Assembly (NCBI GenBank): GCA_964588795.1
Contig: CAZPQN010000027.1
Span: 1-31,141, forward strand
DNA: 31,141 bases
Reading direction: 5' to 3'
From: CAZPQN01 sp964588795
Lineage (GTDB): Bacteria; Fidelibacterota; UBA2242
Of the stretch, positions 8,315 through 15,287 are shown piece by piece; position 1 is the stretch's first letter, and every line of letters begins with the position of its first letter. The notes under the pieces are model-generated. The model saw nothing but the letters and a program-made list of their open reading frames with translations, had not been told where the DNA came from and made no database searches. The position numbers and the translations under genes are program-made.

Positions 8315-9928
8315 TCAGGACAATGGAAATAGGATGGTGAATTTCAAACCGCCGGCGGGTTCATCGCTCACTTCGATCCGAGCCTGGTAGCTGGTCAGTA
8401 ACAGGAAAGCGTTGTAGATTCCGAATTTGATGGAAATGGCCTGATCGGCGGTTGCATCTTGCGCCATTTCTGATTTGATAAATCCGGGAACAAACAGGCG
8501 GTCGACTTCTGTCGCCGATAAAGCGGCCTTGCTGGTACTGATCTCGAGCGTCAGACTGTGCGCGTCAGCGTAGGTAGCCACAGTCAATTCCCTGATCGCC
8601 GCTGTAGCAAGGCCCTGAGTGCAAAACTGTAGAATCGTGGAAAGGCTCTGGGTAAAATCAATATATTGGCCGGTAATAGTCGGCAGATTGTACTGGAGTT
8701 GCAGTTTTTTAGTTACCTGCTGACGGAACAGGGGGTCAGCCTCCATGAACAGGAGCTCGCTTTTCAGCAATTCGTTGAGATGGATTGCGGTAGGCTGATC
8801 GTCCTGCTCCCGGGCAATTTTTGCGATAAGTTTGGTGAGCAGGTTATCAATCTTTTTGACGTTGGCGATAATGAGTTCAAGCTCTTTTTGTTCAGGCTGG
8901 TGTACCTGGAGCATTTGCGCCCGTCCCATTATTACCGTTAGTGCGCTTTTTATATTCTGAAAAACGGGCGCAATCTGCAGGCCGAGCGTGGCTAAGCGCT
9001 GTTGCTTGAGCATTTTGATTTCCATATTCTGCCGAATGCGCTCGAACTGGCGGCGCGCAGTATTGTCGCTGATAATGGCGAAGGTGGCGATGGCGCCGCG
9101 GTATTCGGCGATCACGGGATGGACTTCGACTTCGACTTCACTTCCGTCTTTATGCAGGAAGGTGGTTTCGTAAGTGGCAGGAGGAATAAGCCCTGAGTGA
9201 CGCATTTTCTGGCGCTCCAGCAGGAGTTGCTGACCCCTGCGGGAAAATATCTCCCGGTAATCCCGCCCGACCAGCTCCTGCGGCTGATACCCCAACAATT
9301 CGGCTAACCGGCGATTCACAAAGACAAACCGATCGTTCTGACTGATAACCAGCCCGTCGTTGATTTTATCCACCAGCAAATGATACATTTGCTCCGATTG
9401 ACTCAGACTGCGCATGATATTCAGACGGTCCAGGGCATTAGTGAAAATGTCCGCAACGATTTTCAGCAGATTGATTTCACTGGTTTGCCACCGGCGCGTG
9501 GCGCGAACCGCATCGAAGCCGATAAAGCCAACCATTTCCGTATTGCGAAGCAGGGGTACGACGAGCAGGGACTTGATATCCTGCGCCTGAAAATCCTGTT
9601 TCTCAAGCCGCGCTTTGGCTGGCAATTGGGTGATGGCGTAAACGTCAATGACCTCCCTGCGGCTGAAACACTCCCTGAGCCAGGGACGTTCTGCCAGCGC
9701 CACTCGCTGCAGGTTTTTCCGCTGGGGAGTGATACCTTCCCGGCACCATTCGTGGGTGTTCGAGATAAATCTGCGGTCCTCAGAAAAAGTGAACAAATAA
9801 CATCGGTCTACGCCATAATACTCGCCGATCGTCCGGAGGCTGACATTGATATGATCATCCAGCTGTTCTTCGCTAAAATTGATGAACAGCGTAGAAATTT
9901 TCAGGATCAAATTCTCGAACTTTTCCAC
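8315..9928 (-). CDS. GAF-PAS histidine pseudokinase
   Basis: This is a roughly 537-residue soluble protein. A GAF domain covers about 15-172 and a PAS domain about 178-297. A DHp-like helical hairpin (312-375) and a CA-like C-terminal region (385-539) follow. The region aligns by eye with histidine kinases through RLATLGL...IKSALTVI. The expected H-box AHEIKNP reads FQNIKSA, so the phospho-accepting His is Gln. The N-box Asn and the DxGxG and GxGLGL glycine boxes are not recognisable. ATP binding and autophosphorylation are therefore unlikely. I chose a GTG start at 9928 because GAGGA lies six bases ahead of it. An in-frame TTG at 9934 abuts that same site and is less likely. The gene is colinear with the GAF/PAS sensor gene downstream. 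Confidence 0.85.
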   Translation of the reverse strand: MEKFENLILKISTLFINFSEEQLDDHINVSLRTIGEYYGVDRCYLFTFSEDRRFISNTHEWCREGITPQRKNLQRVALAERPWLRECFSRREVIDVYAITQLPAKARLEKQDFQAQDIKSLLVVPLLRNTEMVGFIGFDAVRATRRWQTSEINLLKIVADIFTNALDRLNIMRSLSQSEQMYHLLVDKINDGLVISQNDRFVFVNRRLAELLGYQPQELVGRDYREIFSRRGQQLLLERQKMRHSGLIPPATYETTFLHKDGSEVEVEVHPVIAEYRGAIATFAIISDNTARRQFERIRQNMEIKMLKQQRLATLGLQIAPVFQNIKSALTVIMGRAQMLQVHQPEQKELELIIANVKKIDNLLTKLIAKIAREQDDQPTAIHLNELLKSELLFMEADPLFRQQVTKKLQLQYNLPTITGQYIDFTQSLSTILQFCTQGLATAAIRELTVATYADAHSLTLEISTSKAALSATEVDRLFVPGFIKSEMAQDATADQAISIKFGIYNAFLLLTSYQARIEVSDEPAGGLKFTILFPLS

Positions 9929-9998
9929 AGTCAATCCTCGATCATAGCGCTAAAATAGGCGATTCGCATCAATTTCGCAATGCCTAAGGAGTCAGCGT

Positions 9999-10604
9999 CT
10001 AAGCATTCAGGTGATAACCGCGCAAATAATTGCTGAGCGTGGCGACATCTATAAACTGATGGGCGTGAATGCCGAGTGCCGCCGCGCCGGCCACATTTTC
10101 CGGAAGATCGTCAATAAAAATGGTTTCCTCGGGTGCGACTGCCGCTTGCTTGAGTGCCGCCAGGTAAATCCGGGGCTCCGGTTTCAGCGCCTGCACTTCA
10201 TAGGACAGCACCAATCCATCCAGCTGCTCGAGAATGGCATATTTGGCTCTGATGGCGCGAATATGCAGGGCATTGGTATTCGAGAGTAACCAGATCGGAA
10301 CAGTGCGCCGGATATTTTGGGCCAATCGCCAGACATCGGCCTGCAGCTCGAATGCCGCCTGCCAGATGGATAGCAGGCGCTCTGCCGCCAGCGGCTTTTG
10401 GATTTCTAATACTTGTCGAATACGCCGCAGGTATGCCTCAGTCGTTAACCGTCCTTTTTCAAATTCGATTTCAACCTGTCCAATTTCCGGTGTCGTCAGC
10501 TTGTCGGCAGAGAGTCCGGTCAGGGCCGTAAATTGCCGTATTGCGGCACCTTTATCCACTTTTACCAGGACGTTGCCCAAATCGAAAAAGACGCACTTAA
10601 TCAC
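9999..10604 (-). CDS. HAD-superfamily phosphatase, YihX-like
   Basis: This is a 201-residue cytoplasmic hydrolase. Motif I, FFDLGNVLV, has nucleophile Asp8. The usual second Asp is replaced by Gly10, as in the YihX (alpha-glucose-1-phosphate phosphatase) group. Motif II is LLSNTNALH with Ser108, motif III is Lys141 in LKPEPRIY, and motif IV is Asp165-Asp166 in IFIDDLPEN. The length and the SNTN-x-LH signature fit YihX. The substrate could be a sugar phosphate or another small phosphoester. It lies 25 bases after the asparaginase gene and about 70 bases before the pseudokinase start. It is distinct from the other HAD gene at 3777-4427, which has the DxD form. Confidence 0.88.
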   Translation of the reverse strand: MIKCVFFDLGNVLVKVDKGAAIRQFTALTGLSADKLTTPEIGQVEIEFEKGRLTTEAYLRRIRQVLEIQKPLAAERLLSIWQAAFELQADVWRLAQNIRRTVPIWLLSNTNALHIRAIRAKYAILEQLDGLVLSYEVQALKPEPRIYLAALKQAAVAPEETIFIDDLPENVAGAAALGIHAHQFIDVATLSNYLRGYHLNA

Positions 10605-10629
10605 GGAAGGAAATCGCGGCGAGCGCCGT

Positions 10630-11613
10630 TTATTCGGCGTTGATATCCGTGACTATCTTACCCGTCTCAGCCTCAGTATGACTTCTGAGCGTAGGAGAAG
10701 CGTAGTGTTCCAGCTTTTTGGCGGTTTCCTCGTCAATCAAATTATTGTGTTTAAGAACCGCCACGCTCATTGAGTCGCAGGCTTCCCAATTGCCGCTCAA
10801 GACCTTGATGGCAATACCGATAGTGTTGCCCTCTTCAGTCCGCAACCCGATTCCGCGGACGCCTTCGGAACCAATCTTAGCGACCCCGCGGCCGCCTAAC
10901 AAGGTCATAAAATCAGTATCGAACCGGGCGCGTCCTCCGACATATTTGGGGTGAGTGATCATGGCATGCTGGACTTTGCGCAGATAATCATCCTGCCCGG
11001 CGATCAGTTTGCGGTACATGCCGGCAATCGCTCGCAAGGGCATTAAAAAGGTCGGAGCGTTACAGCCGTCCACTCCCACAGGAATGCGTTCCTTACCGGA
11101 ATAGTACTTGATCTTTTCGAATATTTTCTGCTGAACCGGGTGAGTGCTATCCAAGTAGTTTTCCAGATTCGCGCCTAAAATCTTGGCTAAGGCTAACATC
11201 CCGGCGTGCTTTCCGGAACAGTTATTATGCAGGGCGGTGGGACGCCGGCCTTGAATGGCCAGCTGTTCATAAATTTGCCGATCGAGCGGCGGATGTACTC
11301 CGCATTTCAGGTGATCTATCGTCAGGTCGATTTTCTTGAGCATCGAACTCACCGCATCGACGTGAAAATGTTCACCGTTGTGTGAGGCACACATGACAGC
11401 GAGTTCTTCCTCACTGAGTTTGTATTTTTCCATGGCGCCGGCTTCCAGTACGGCGACGGCCTGAAAAGGCTTGGCCGCACTGCGAATGAAGACGGGATAA
11501 TCGGGTTCGCCGGCCGCGAATAACAGAGTATCTTTTTCATCCACGATTACGGCGTAGCCAACATGAAAACTTTCCACAGCCGAGCCGCGTAAAAATTTTG
11601 AAACCAAAAACAT
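10630..11613 (-). CDS. L-asparaginase, class 3 (Rhizobium etli ReAV type, PF06089)
   Basis: This 327-residue cytoplasmic enzyme is predicted to hydrolyse L-asparagine to aspartate and ammonia. All residues described for the R. etli type enzyme have counterparts: Ser45 and Lys48 in RSAAKPF, Ser77 in CASHNGE, Cys132 and Lys135 in NNCSGKHAG, Cys184 in VDGCNAP and Lys246 in VAKIGSEG. Cys132, Lys135 and Cys184 would be the zinc ligands. There is no signal peptide. The ATG is preceded by AAAGGAG about ten bases upstream. It lies 15 bases after the PdxJ-like gene and 25 before the YihX-like phosphatase gene. The enzyme looks intact, unlike its upstream neighbour. Confidence 0.93.
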   Translation of the reverse strand: MFLVSKFLRGSAVESFHVGYAVIVDEKDTLLFAAGEPDYPVFIRSAAKPFQAVAVLEAGAMEKYKLSEEELAVMCASHNGEHFHVDAVSSMLKKIDLTIDHLKCGVHPPLDRQIYEQLAIQGRRPTALHNNCSGKHAGMLALAKILGANLENYLDSTHPVQQKIFEKIKYYSGKERIPVGVDGCNAPTFLMPLRAIAGMYRKLIAGQDDYLRKVQHAMITHPKYVGGRARFDTDFMTLLGGRGVAKIGSEGVRGIGLRTEEGNTIGIAIKVLSGNWEACDSMSVAVLKHNNLIDEETAKKLEHYASPTLRSHTEAETGKIVTDINAE

Positions 11614-11628
11614 ATCTGAATTTCTCCT

Positions 11629-12327
11629 TTAATCTTGTTCGATCGTAGTGTGAATCTCGGTCAGGGCGGACACAATCCCGGAACGAAGGGCGCGGTCCAA
11701 GAGCCACCGCCCGACTGAATAATAATCAATCTCGACCAGTCCTTGCAGGGTTTTGACCAGCTTAAGGTCCAAATTGCCCGCCAGAGTGACCCGGAATTTG
11801 TTCCGCAAGGCCACCCGCACGGTCCGCACAATCCCCTGCAACTCAGTCAGCCGATCATCCGGGTTTGGTTGAGCGGCTAAACTGTCTGTAGCCAATTCCA
11901 CGGCATTGACGCGCAGGCGATAGGCGGCTTTCAGGGCGGCCAAGTCGGGTTTGATGCGCAAGGCTAAATTGAAATCGCGCGCCGCCTGAATATTATCCAC
12001 CATTTCGCGGACCGCCGGCAGAGCCATTGACAGAGTCTGATCCGGGGCCTGGGGGTCAAGCAATGTGATCAGGTCGGGTTTTAGCTGCATGACGTGCTGG
12101 ACAGCCACCGGATCCAATCCGGTGCGGATATTCAGACGTGCGCGGCTCATGAGCCGCATGGCCGGGACATTGCAGATGGCGGCAATTTCCGACCGGTAGG
12201 TGAAGCTGAATGCGCTGATCCCCTCAGCCTCCAGAAAGGCTAACAGCTGCAGAGGCTGGCTGAGTGTTGTCGTCAAGAGCGGACGCAGGTTAAGAAAGGG
12301 ATCGAGGTTTATTTCACAGTTTTGCAT
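11629..12327 (-). CDS. PdxJ-like protein with degenerate active site
   Basis: This 232-residue protein follows pyridoxine 5'-phosphate synthase along its length: INLD at the start, an E-x-GISAF strand, LNI, KPDLITLLDP, VNAVELAT and a C-terminal SVGRWLLDRALRSGI. Compared by memory with E. coli PdxJ, the His of HLREDRRH is Thr43 and the Glu of LNLEM is Arg68. The His after the IE strand is Ala, and the His of NAGHGL is Asn185. One Arg (R45) and one Glu (E144) are kept. Vitamin B6 synthesis is therefore unlikely. The fold may be reused for binding or regulation. The ATG lies 6 bases past the YibQ gene stop and the asparaginase gene follows 15 bases later, so it is embedded in an operon and its frame is intact. 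Confidence 0.75.
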   Translation of the reverse strand: MQNCEINLDPFLNLRPLLTTTLSQPLQLLAFLEAEGISAFSFTYRSEIAAICNVPAMRLMSRARLNIRTGLDPVAVQHVMQLKPDLITLLDPQAPDQTLSMALPAVREMVDNIQAARDFNLALRIKPDLAALKAAYRLRVNAVELATDSLAAQPNPDDRLTELQGIVRTVRVALRNKFRVTLAGNLDLKLVKTLQGLVEIDYYSVGRWLLDRALRSGIVSALTEIHTTIEQD

Positions 12328-12333
12328 AGCTGG

Positions 12334-13491
12334 TCATTGTACAATTTCGGACGCATAGGCTAATTCCAAGTCTTCGAACTGACCTTCCGTCAGCATTTTG
12401 CGAAGGACTTCCAAAGTCTCCGGATGCACATGCCCGATGGCAATGGCTTTGCCACTGCGCCGGGCAATCAATATCGCTTTATCAAATTGCGCCACAATTT
12501 CGCCTTTGTCGCGTTCATTATCAAGAAATACTGTTCGGAGTCCGGCGGGCACCCCGTTTTGGCGGGCGATTTCGTAAGCGACACTCCGCGGCGACGTGAG
12601 GCTATCAATGAAATACAAACCCTGCCGGCGCAGGCGATTGCTAATTATGCGCATCAGCTCCGGGTCGGCAGTCGCCAAAGAACCCATATGATTATTCAGG
12701 CCGACGGCTTCGGGGATTTCTCGAAATGCTGACTCCAGGCGTTGCTCGATGGCGCTGGTGGACATGCCGGGGGTAAGCAGATAATCCTGCTCACCACCCC
12801 GATAACCCTCGCCTTCCGGCTGCATCGGCATGTGGATAATGACCTCCTTGCCGCTCTCCCGGGCATTGGTGGCGACCCAGCGGGTAAAGGGATGTCCGGG
12901 AACGATAGAGACGGTGAGCTTGGCACTGAGCCGTAAAAAGCCCTTGATGACCTCACCGTTGCTATAGCCGAAGTCATCAATGATGATCACCAGGCGCGGG
13001 CGCGCGAGCGGCGGAATGACCGGACGCGGCGTGGCAGTCGTGGGGGCGAGTACGATAAAGGCAATCGAGCCAACCGGCACTGTCTGATAATCCACAAAAA
13101 TGGTAAATCCGCCGGCGGTAGTCAAATGATCGATTTTGCGTACCTGAAAACCTTTACGGGTCAGGAAAGCCTTTGTGGCCGCCAAAAGGGCTTGCCCGTT
13201 GTTGCCCGGCGGTAGTTCGAAGTTCATGGCCACTTTGTCGGGCATTTTGGAGGTCGTCGCAAGTTCCTTCAGCCCCTTTTCACGTAAAAAATTCCGGGCA
13301 TCATCCAAGAGCAGGGTCTTACCCTCATAAAAGAGCCAACTTTTGGAGGGCGTCGAGAGTGGTAAAAAATAAATGATGAGAACAACGAACATTAAAACGA
13401 AAATCCCGTAAAGCGTTCCCAGGCGTTGTTCGTCGCGCCGCTTCTGACCCGCACTTTGTCTGGCACGGGATATTTTATGAACCGGTTTCAT
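12334..13491 (-). CDS. Divergent polysaccharide deacetylase family protein (YibQ/PF04748)
   Basis: This is a 385-residue membrane-anchored periplasmic protein. A basic N-terminus (residues 1-26) is followed by one transmembrane segment at about 27-47, then a linker region. The deacetylase-like NodB-fold domain spans about 165-375, with IIIDDFGYS (Asp172, Asp173), IIHMPMQPEG (His220), LNNHMGS (His268) and IGHVHPETL near the end. Family members resemble carbohydrate esterases, but their substrate is not established. The ATG start has no strong ribosome site, and a candidate promoter ends about 18 bases upstream, so the leader would be short. This is the first gene of the long minus-strand series ending at 3777. 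Confidence 0.88.
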   Translation of the reverse strand: MKPVHKISRARQSAGQKRRDEQRLGTLYGIFVLMFVVLIIYFLPLSTPSKSWLFYEGKTLLLDDARNFLREKGLKELATTSKMPDKVAMNFELPPGNNGQALLAATKAFLTRKGFQVRKIDHLTTAGGFTIFVDYQTVPVGSIAFIVLAPTTATPRPVIPPLARPRLVIIIDDFGYSNGEVIKGFLRLSAKLTVSIVPGHPFTRWVATNARESGKEVIIHMPMQPEGEGYRGGEQDYLLTPGMSTSAIEQRLESAFREIPEAVGLNNHMGSLATADPELMRIISNRLRRQGLYFIDSLTSPRSVAYEIARQNGVPAGLRTVFLDNERDKGEIVAQFDKAILIARRSGKAIAIGHVHPETLEVLRKMLTEGQFEDLELAYASEIVQ

Positions 13492-13509
13492 CGTTATAAA
13501 ATGCGCCTG

Positions 13510-13537
13510 AAAGTACGAAATTCCCGGGGAATGTCAA
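13510..13537 (-). promoter_or_regulatory. Candidate promoter with internal palindrome ahead of the YibQ-type gene
   Basis: On the minus strand a perfect TTGACA (13537-13532) is followed after 16 bases by TACTTT (13515-13510), a weak -10. The perfect inverted repeat ATTCCC-G-GGGAAT (13520-13532) fills the spacer, where a repressor could sit. Transcription would start about 10-15 bases before the ATG at 13491. The -35 match is good and the -10 match is poor (3 of 6), so the call is tentative. The rest of the gap 13492-13629 shows nothing else. Confidence 0.33.
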
Positions 13538-13629
13538 AATCTGCCGGGGCCTGTCCCGGTAAGGGGTTGATGTACTCTAAAGGGGCATCTTTCCGTTACA
13601 GGGCAGACCGAATCAGGGGCAGCGCTGAT

Positions 13630-13854
13630 CTAATTGCCGACCAGGATGAAAGCCGCCCAGTAAAAAGGGTGTTCGTAGCCCTTCTTGCGGATTGCCTGGC
13701 GCGCGGAACGCAGTGCCTGTTGCGGAGCGTTGGCCTGCTTCAGGGATAGGAAAAAACTGTTCGAGAGCGCGACTGTGGCATCCTCGGCGACCGACCACAA
13801 ACTCATCAGTACATTGCGACATCCGGCAAACTGAAAGGCGCGCCCCAGACCACA
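13630..13854 (-). pseudogene. CHAT-domain protease, C-terminal remnant
   Basis: A minus-strand frame running from about 13851 to a TAG at 13632-13630 reads GLGRAFQFAGCRNVLMSLWS, then VAEDAT, a helical stretch and HPFYWAAFILVGN before the stop. This is the recognisable C-terminal end of the caspase-like CHAT domain (GL-x-RAF-x-x-AG...V-x-SLW, then HPFYWAAFIL-x-G). The catalytic His/Cys part is missing. Upstream the frame reaches a TGA within a few codons of the match, and the other frame there is a beta-propeller fragment. The gene was therefore truncated and joined out of frame to unrelated sequence. It is not expected to make a functional product. Confidence 0.72.
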
Positions 13855-14183
13855 TGGCGACTCTCAGGACTGAAGGCCAGCACTCCAGCCCCGAAATTTT
13901 CACATTCCTGAGATTCATTGCCGTCAATGACAACGACGAATTTATCCTTCCGATAAGCTGCGTAGGCATCGCGCTGGCTGTCAGGACTAAAACCGAATGA
14001 ATTATTAATCAAGCCCTGGTAGAGAGGACTCTCCTTGCCATCGATAACCACGATCCAATCCAGACCTGTATGGGCAAAATTGGCCAGCCGTTTGCTGTCG
14101 GGACCGAAAACCGGGGGATATTCAATGCCGTCATAGGCTTTGCCATTTTTCATATCCTCAGCGACGCACCAGACTTTTACCAC
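13806..14183 (-). pseudogene. WD40/TolB-like beta-propeller fragment
   Basis: A 125-codon frame with a GTG start holds about two and a half propeller repeats, recognised by the recurring pair VVIDGKES/VVVIDGNES and FGPDSKR/FSPDSQR/FSPESRH. Intact proteins of this kind carry many such repeats and a signal peptide. Both are absent here, and the frame ends in unrelated residues where it meets the CHAT remnant at about 13855. Read upstream, it continues in frame to the TAG that ends the DUF4384 fragment. No good ribosome site was seen. It is best read as a decayed piece left by a deletion. A short functional protein is possible but less likely. Confidence 0.6.
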
Positions 14184-14204
14184 CGGTGCGGATGATGATA
14201 TACG

Positions 14205-14817
14205 CTACCCGACCCCCATCTTCTTGAACTGGATCACGTTGTTCAGGTCAGATTGATTCAATTCGTCCGCTGATTTCTCGAGCTCGGGGATTTTTTCCAG
14301 GGCGGCAAAAATGTAAATCGTCTCCCGCCCCGTGGTTTCGTCCAGGTAGAACAATTCCGCGGCATTCGGTATCCAGTAGCCGGCACCGATAATCATCGGA
14401 TTGGTTTCCGTGTTGAAACCTTCATTGGGGAACAATCGGTAACAATTGCCGGCGGCATCTACCTGATAGATATAAACCCAGCACTGGTCGCTGGGCCGGA
14501 CGAAAAGCGCATATCCGTCGCCAGACCGGAGAACTTCGCCTTCGGACAGCCCGCGCATCTGGCCCTCGGAATCCTCGGTATAAAATAAAACATCCAGCGA
14601 GATTTTGATATTCTTTTCATTGACGATACAGTCGAACTCCGTCTGCGGTATCTTGAGCAGGACACAGGCCATATAGCCTTTCTTATCTTTTTTTAATTTG
14701 CCAGTCCGCAGGTTTGTCCGCCAGATCCGGATTGGTGACCTGCTGACTGAAAATCAGCCGCTGAGTCACGATAAGGATGCCCAATGGCTTTATGTATTTA
14801 ATGTAAAATGATCCCAT
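14205..14817 (-). pseudogene. Secreted DUF4384-domain protein, frameshifted
   Basis: Two overlapping-context frames look like one gene. The first (14817-14683) starts at an ATG with GGAGGGG at ideal spacing. It encodes a signal-like hydrophobic start (KYIKPLGILIVTQRLIFSQQ) and ends at TAA just after a run of seven A (14694-14688). The second (14672-14205, 155 codons) carries the DUF4384 domain: GEVLRSGDGYALFVRPSDQC, then VYIYQVD, RLFPNEGF and ETIYIFAALE. Removing one A from the run joins them as ...WQIKKDKKGYMACVLLKIPQ..., giving about 200 residues. The second frame also has its own ATG and a modest AAAGG site, so a partial product could still be made. DUF4384 proteins commonly accompany CHAT/caspase genes, which fits the remnant next door. 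Confidence 0.62.
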
Positions 14818-15021
14818 GACTTTCCCCTCCGTTCGTCTTTTTATCCCGGGGTTCTCACCCAACCGCACGACAATAACCGGAAAATATTCCGAACAATCTT
14901 GACCGCCTCCTTTGGTTCTGGAAATCCGTGATAACCATCGGGGATCGATCTATCTATGAGAATGGTAAAAGCCAAATGTTTTTTCAACGCAGCGGGAGCT
15001 GTTGCGGGTCAGTGGCTGGAT

Positions 15022-15150
15022 TTAGTCCTGCACCTGGTTCGAATCAGCGGGATGGGTGGCGCGGCTGTTGCTTTCATAGCTGACCAATAAAGACAAGGCC
15101 ATCAGCAGAGCAACAATGACCAGCACTATTATTTTCTTTTTCATCCACAT
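15022..15150 (-). CDS. Small single-pass membrane or exported protein (42 aa)
   Basis: This short frame starts with MWMKKKIIVLVIVALLMALS: three lysines, then about 18 hydrophobic residues. A polar tail ending in NQVQD before the TAA follows. The pattern is a membrane anchor or signal peptide with a tiny extracytoplasmic tail. AGGA lies nine bases ahead of the ATG at 15150. An ATG at 15159 in the same frame abuts that site and is less likely. I do not recognise a family. It lies between the DUF4384 relic (gap 14818-15021, where nothing else was recognised) and the divergent plus-strand operon. Confidence 0.5.
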   Translation of the reverse strand: MWMKKKIIVLVIVALLMALSLLVSYESNSRATHPADSNQVQD

Positions 15151-15252
15151 AGACTGCATTCCTGAAAACCAGCCTGAGTTTAATACCTTTACCCGAACGA
15201 TTATGTGTTGCCTGACAAAGCCCGCCGCGACGAATGACCTTAATCACAACGC

Positions 15253-15281
15253 TTGCAATTCCGCCAAATCCCCGTTATTTT
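15253..15281 (+). promoter_or_regulatory. Candidate promoter of the plus-strand operon, leaderless
   Basis: TTGCAA (15253-15258) and TATTTT (15276-15281) are separated by 17 bases, each matching four of six consensus positions. Transcription would begin at or next to the ATG at 15288, giving a leaderless mRNA. This agrees with the lack of a ribosome binding site before that ATG. The sequence match alone is modest. Confidence 0.33.
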
Positions 15282-15287
15282 AACCCC

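Noticed and set aside
13613..13969. Minus-strand 118-codon frame across the propeller and CHAT remnants
   Set aside because: It is the third frame. The recognisable propeller and CHAT residues lie in the other two frames, so this one is not the coding frame.
14683..14700. Programmed -1 frameshift at the A run in the DUF4384 gene
   Set aside because: A -1 shift at this tract does not lead into the DUF4384 frame. Loss of one A (+1) is needed, which fits mutation or slippage better.
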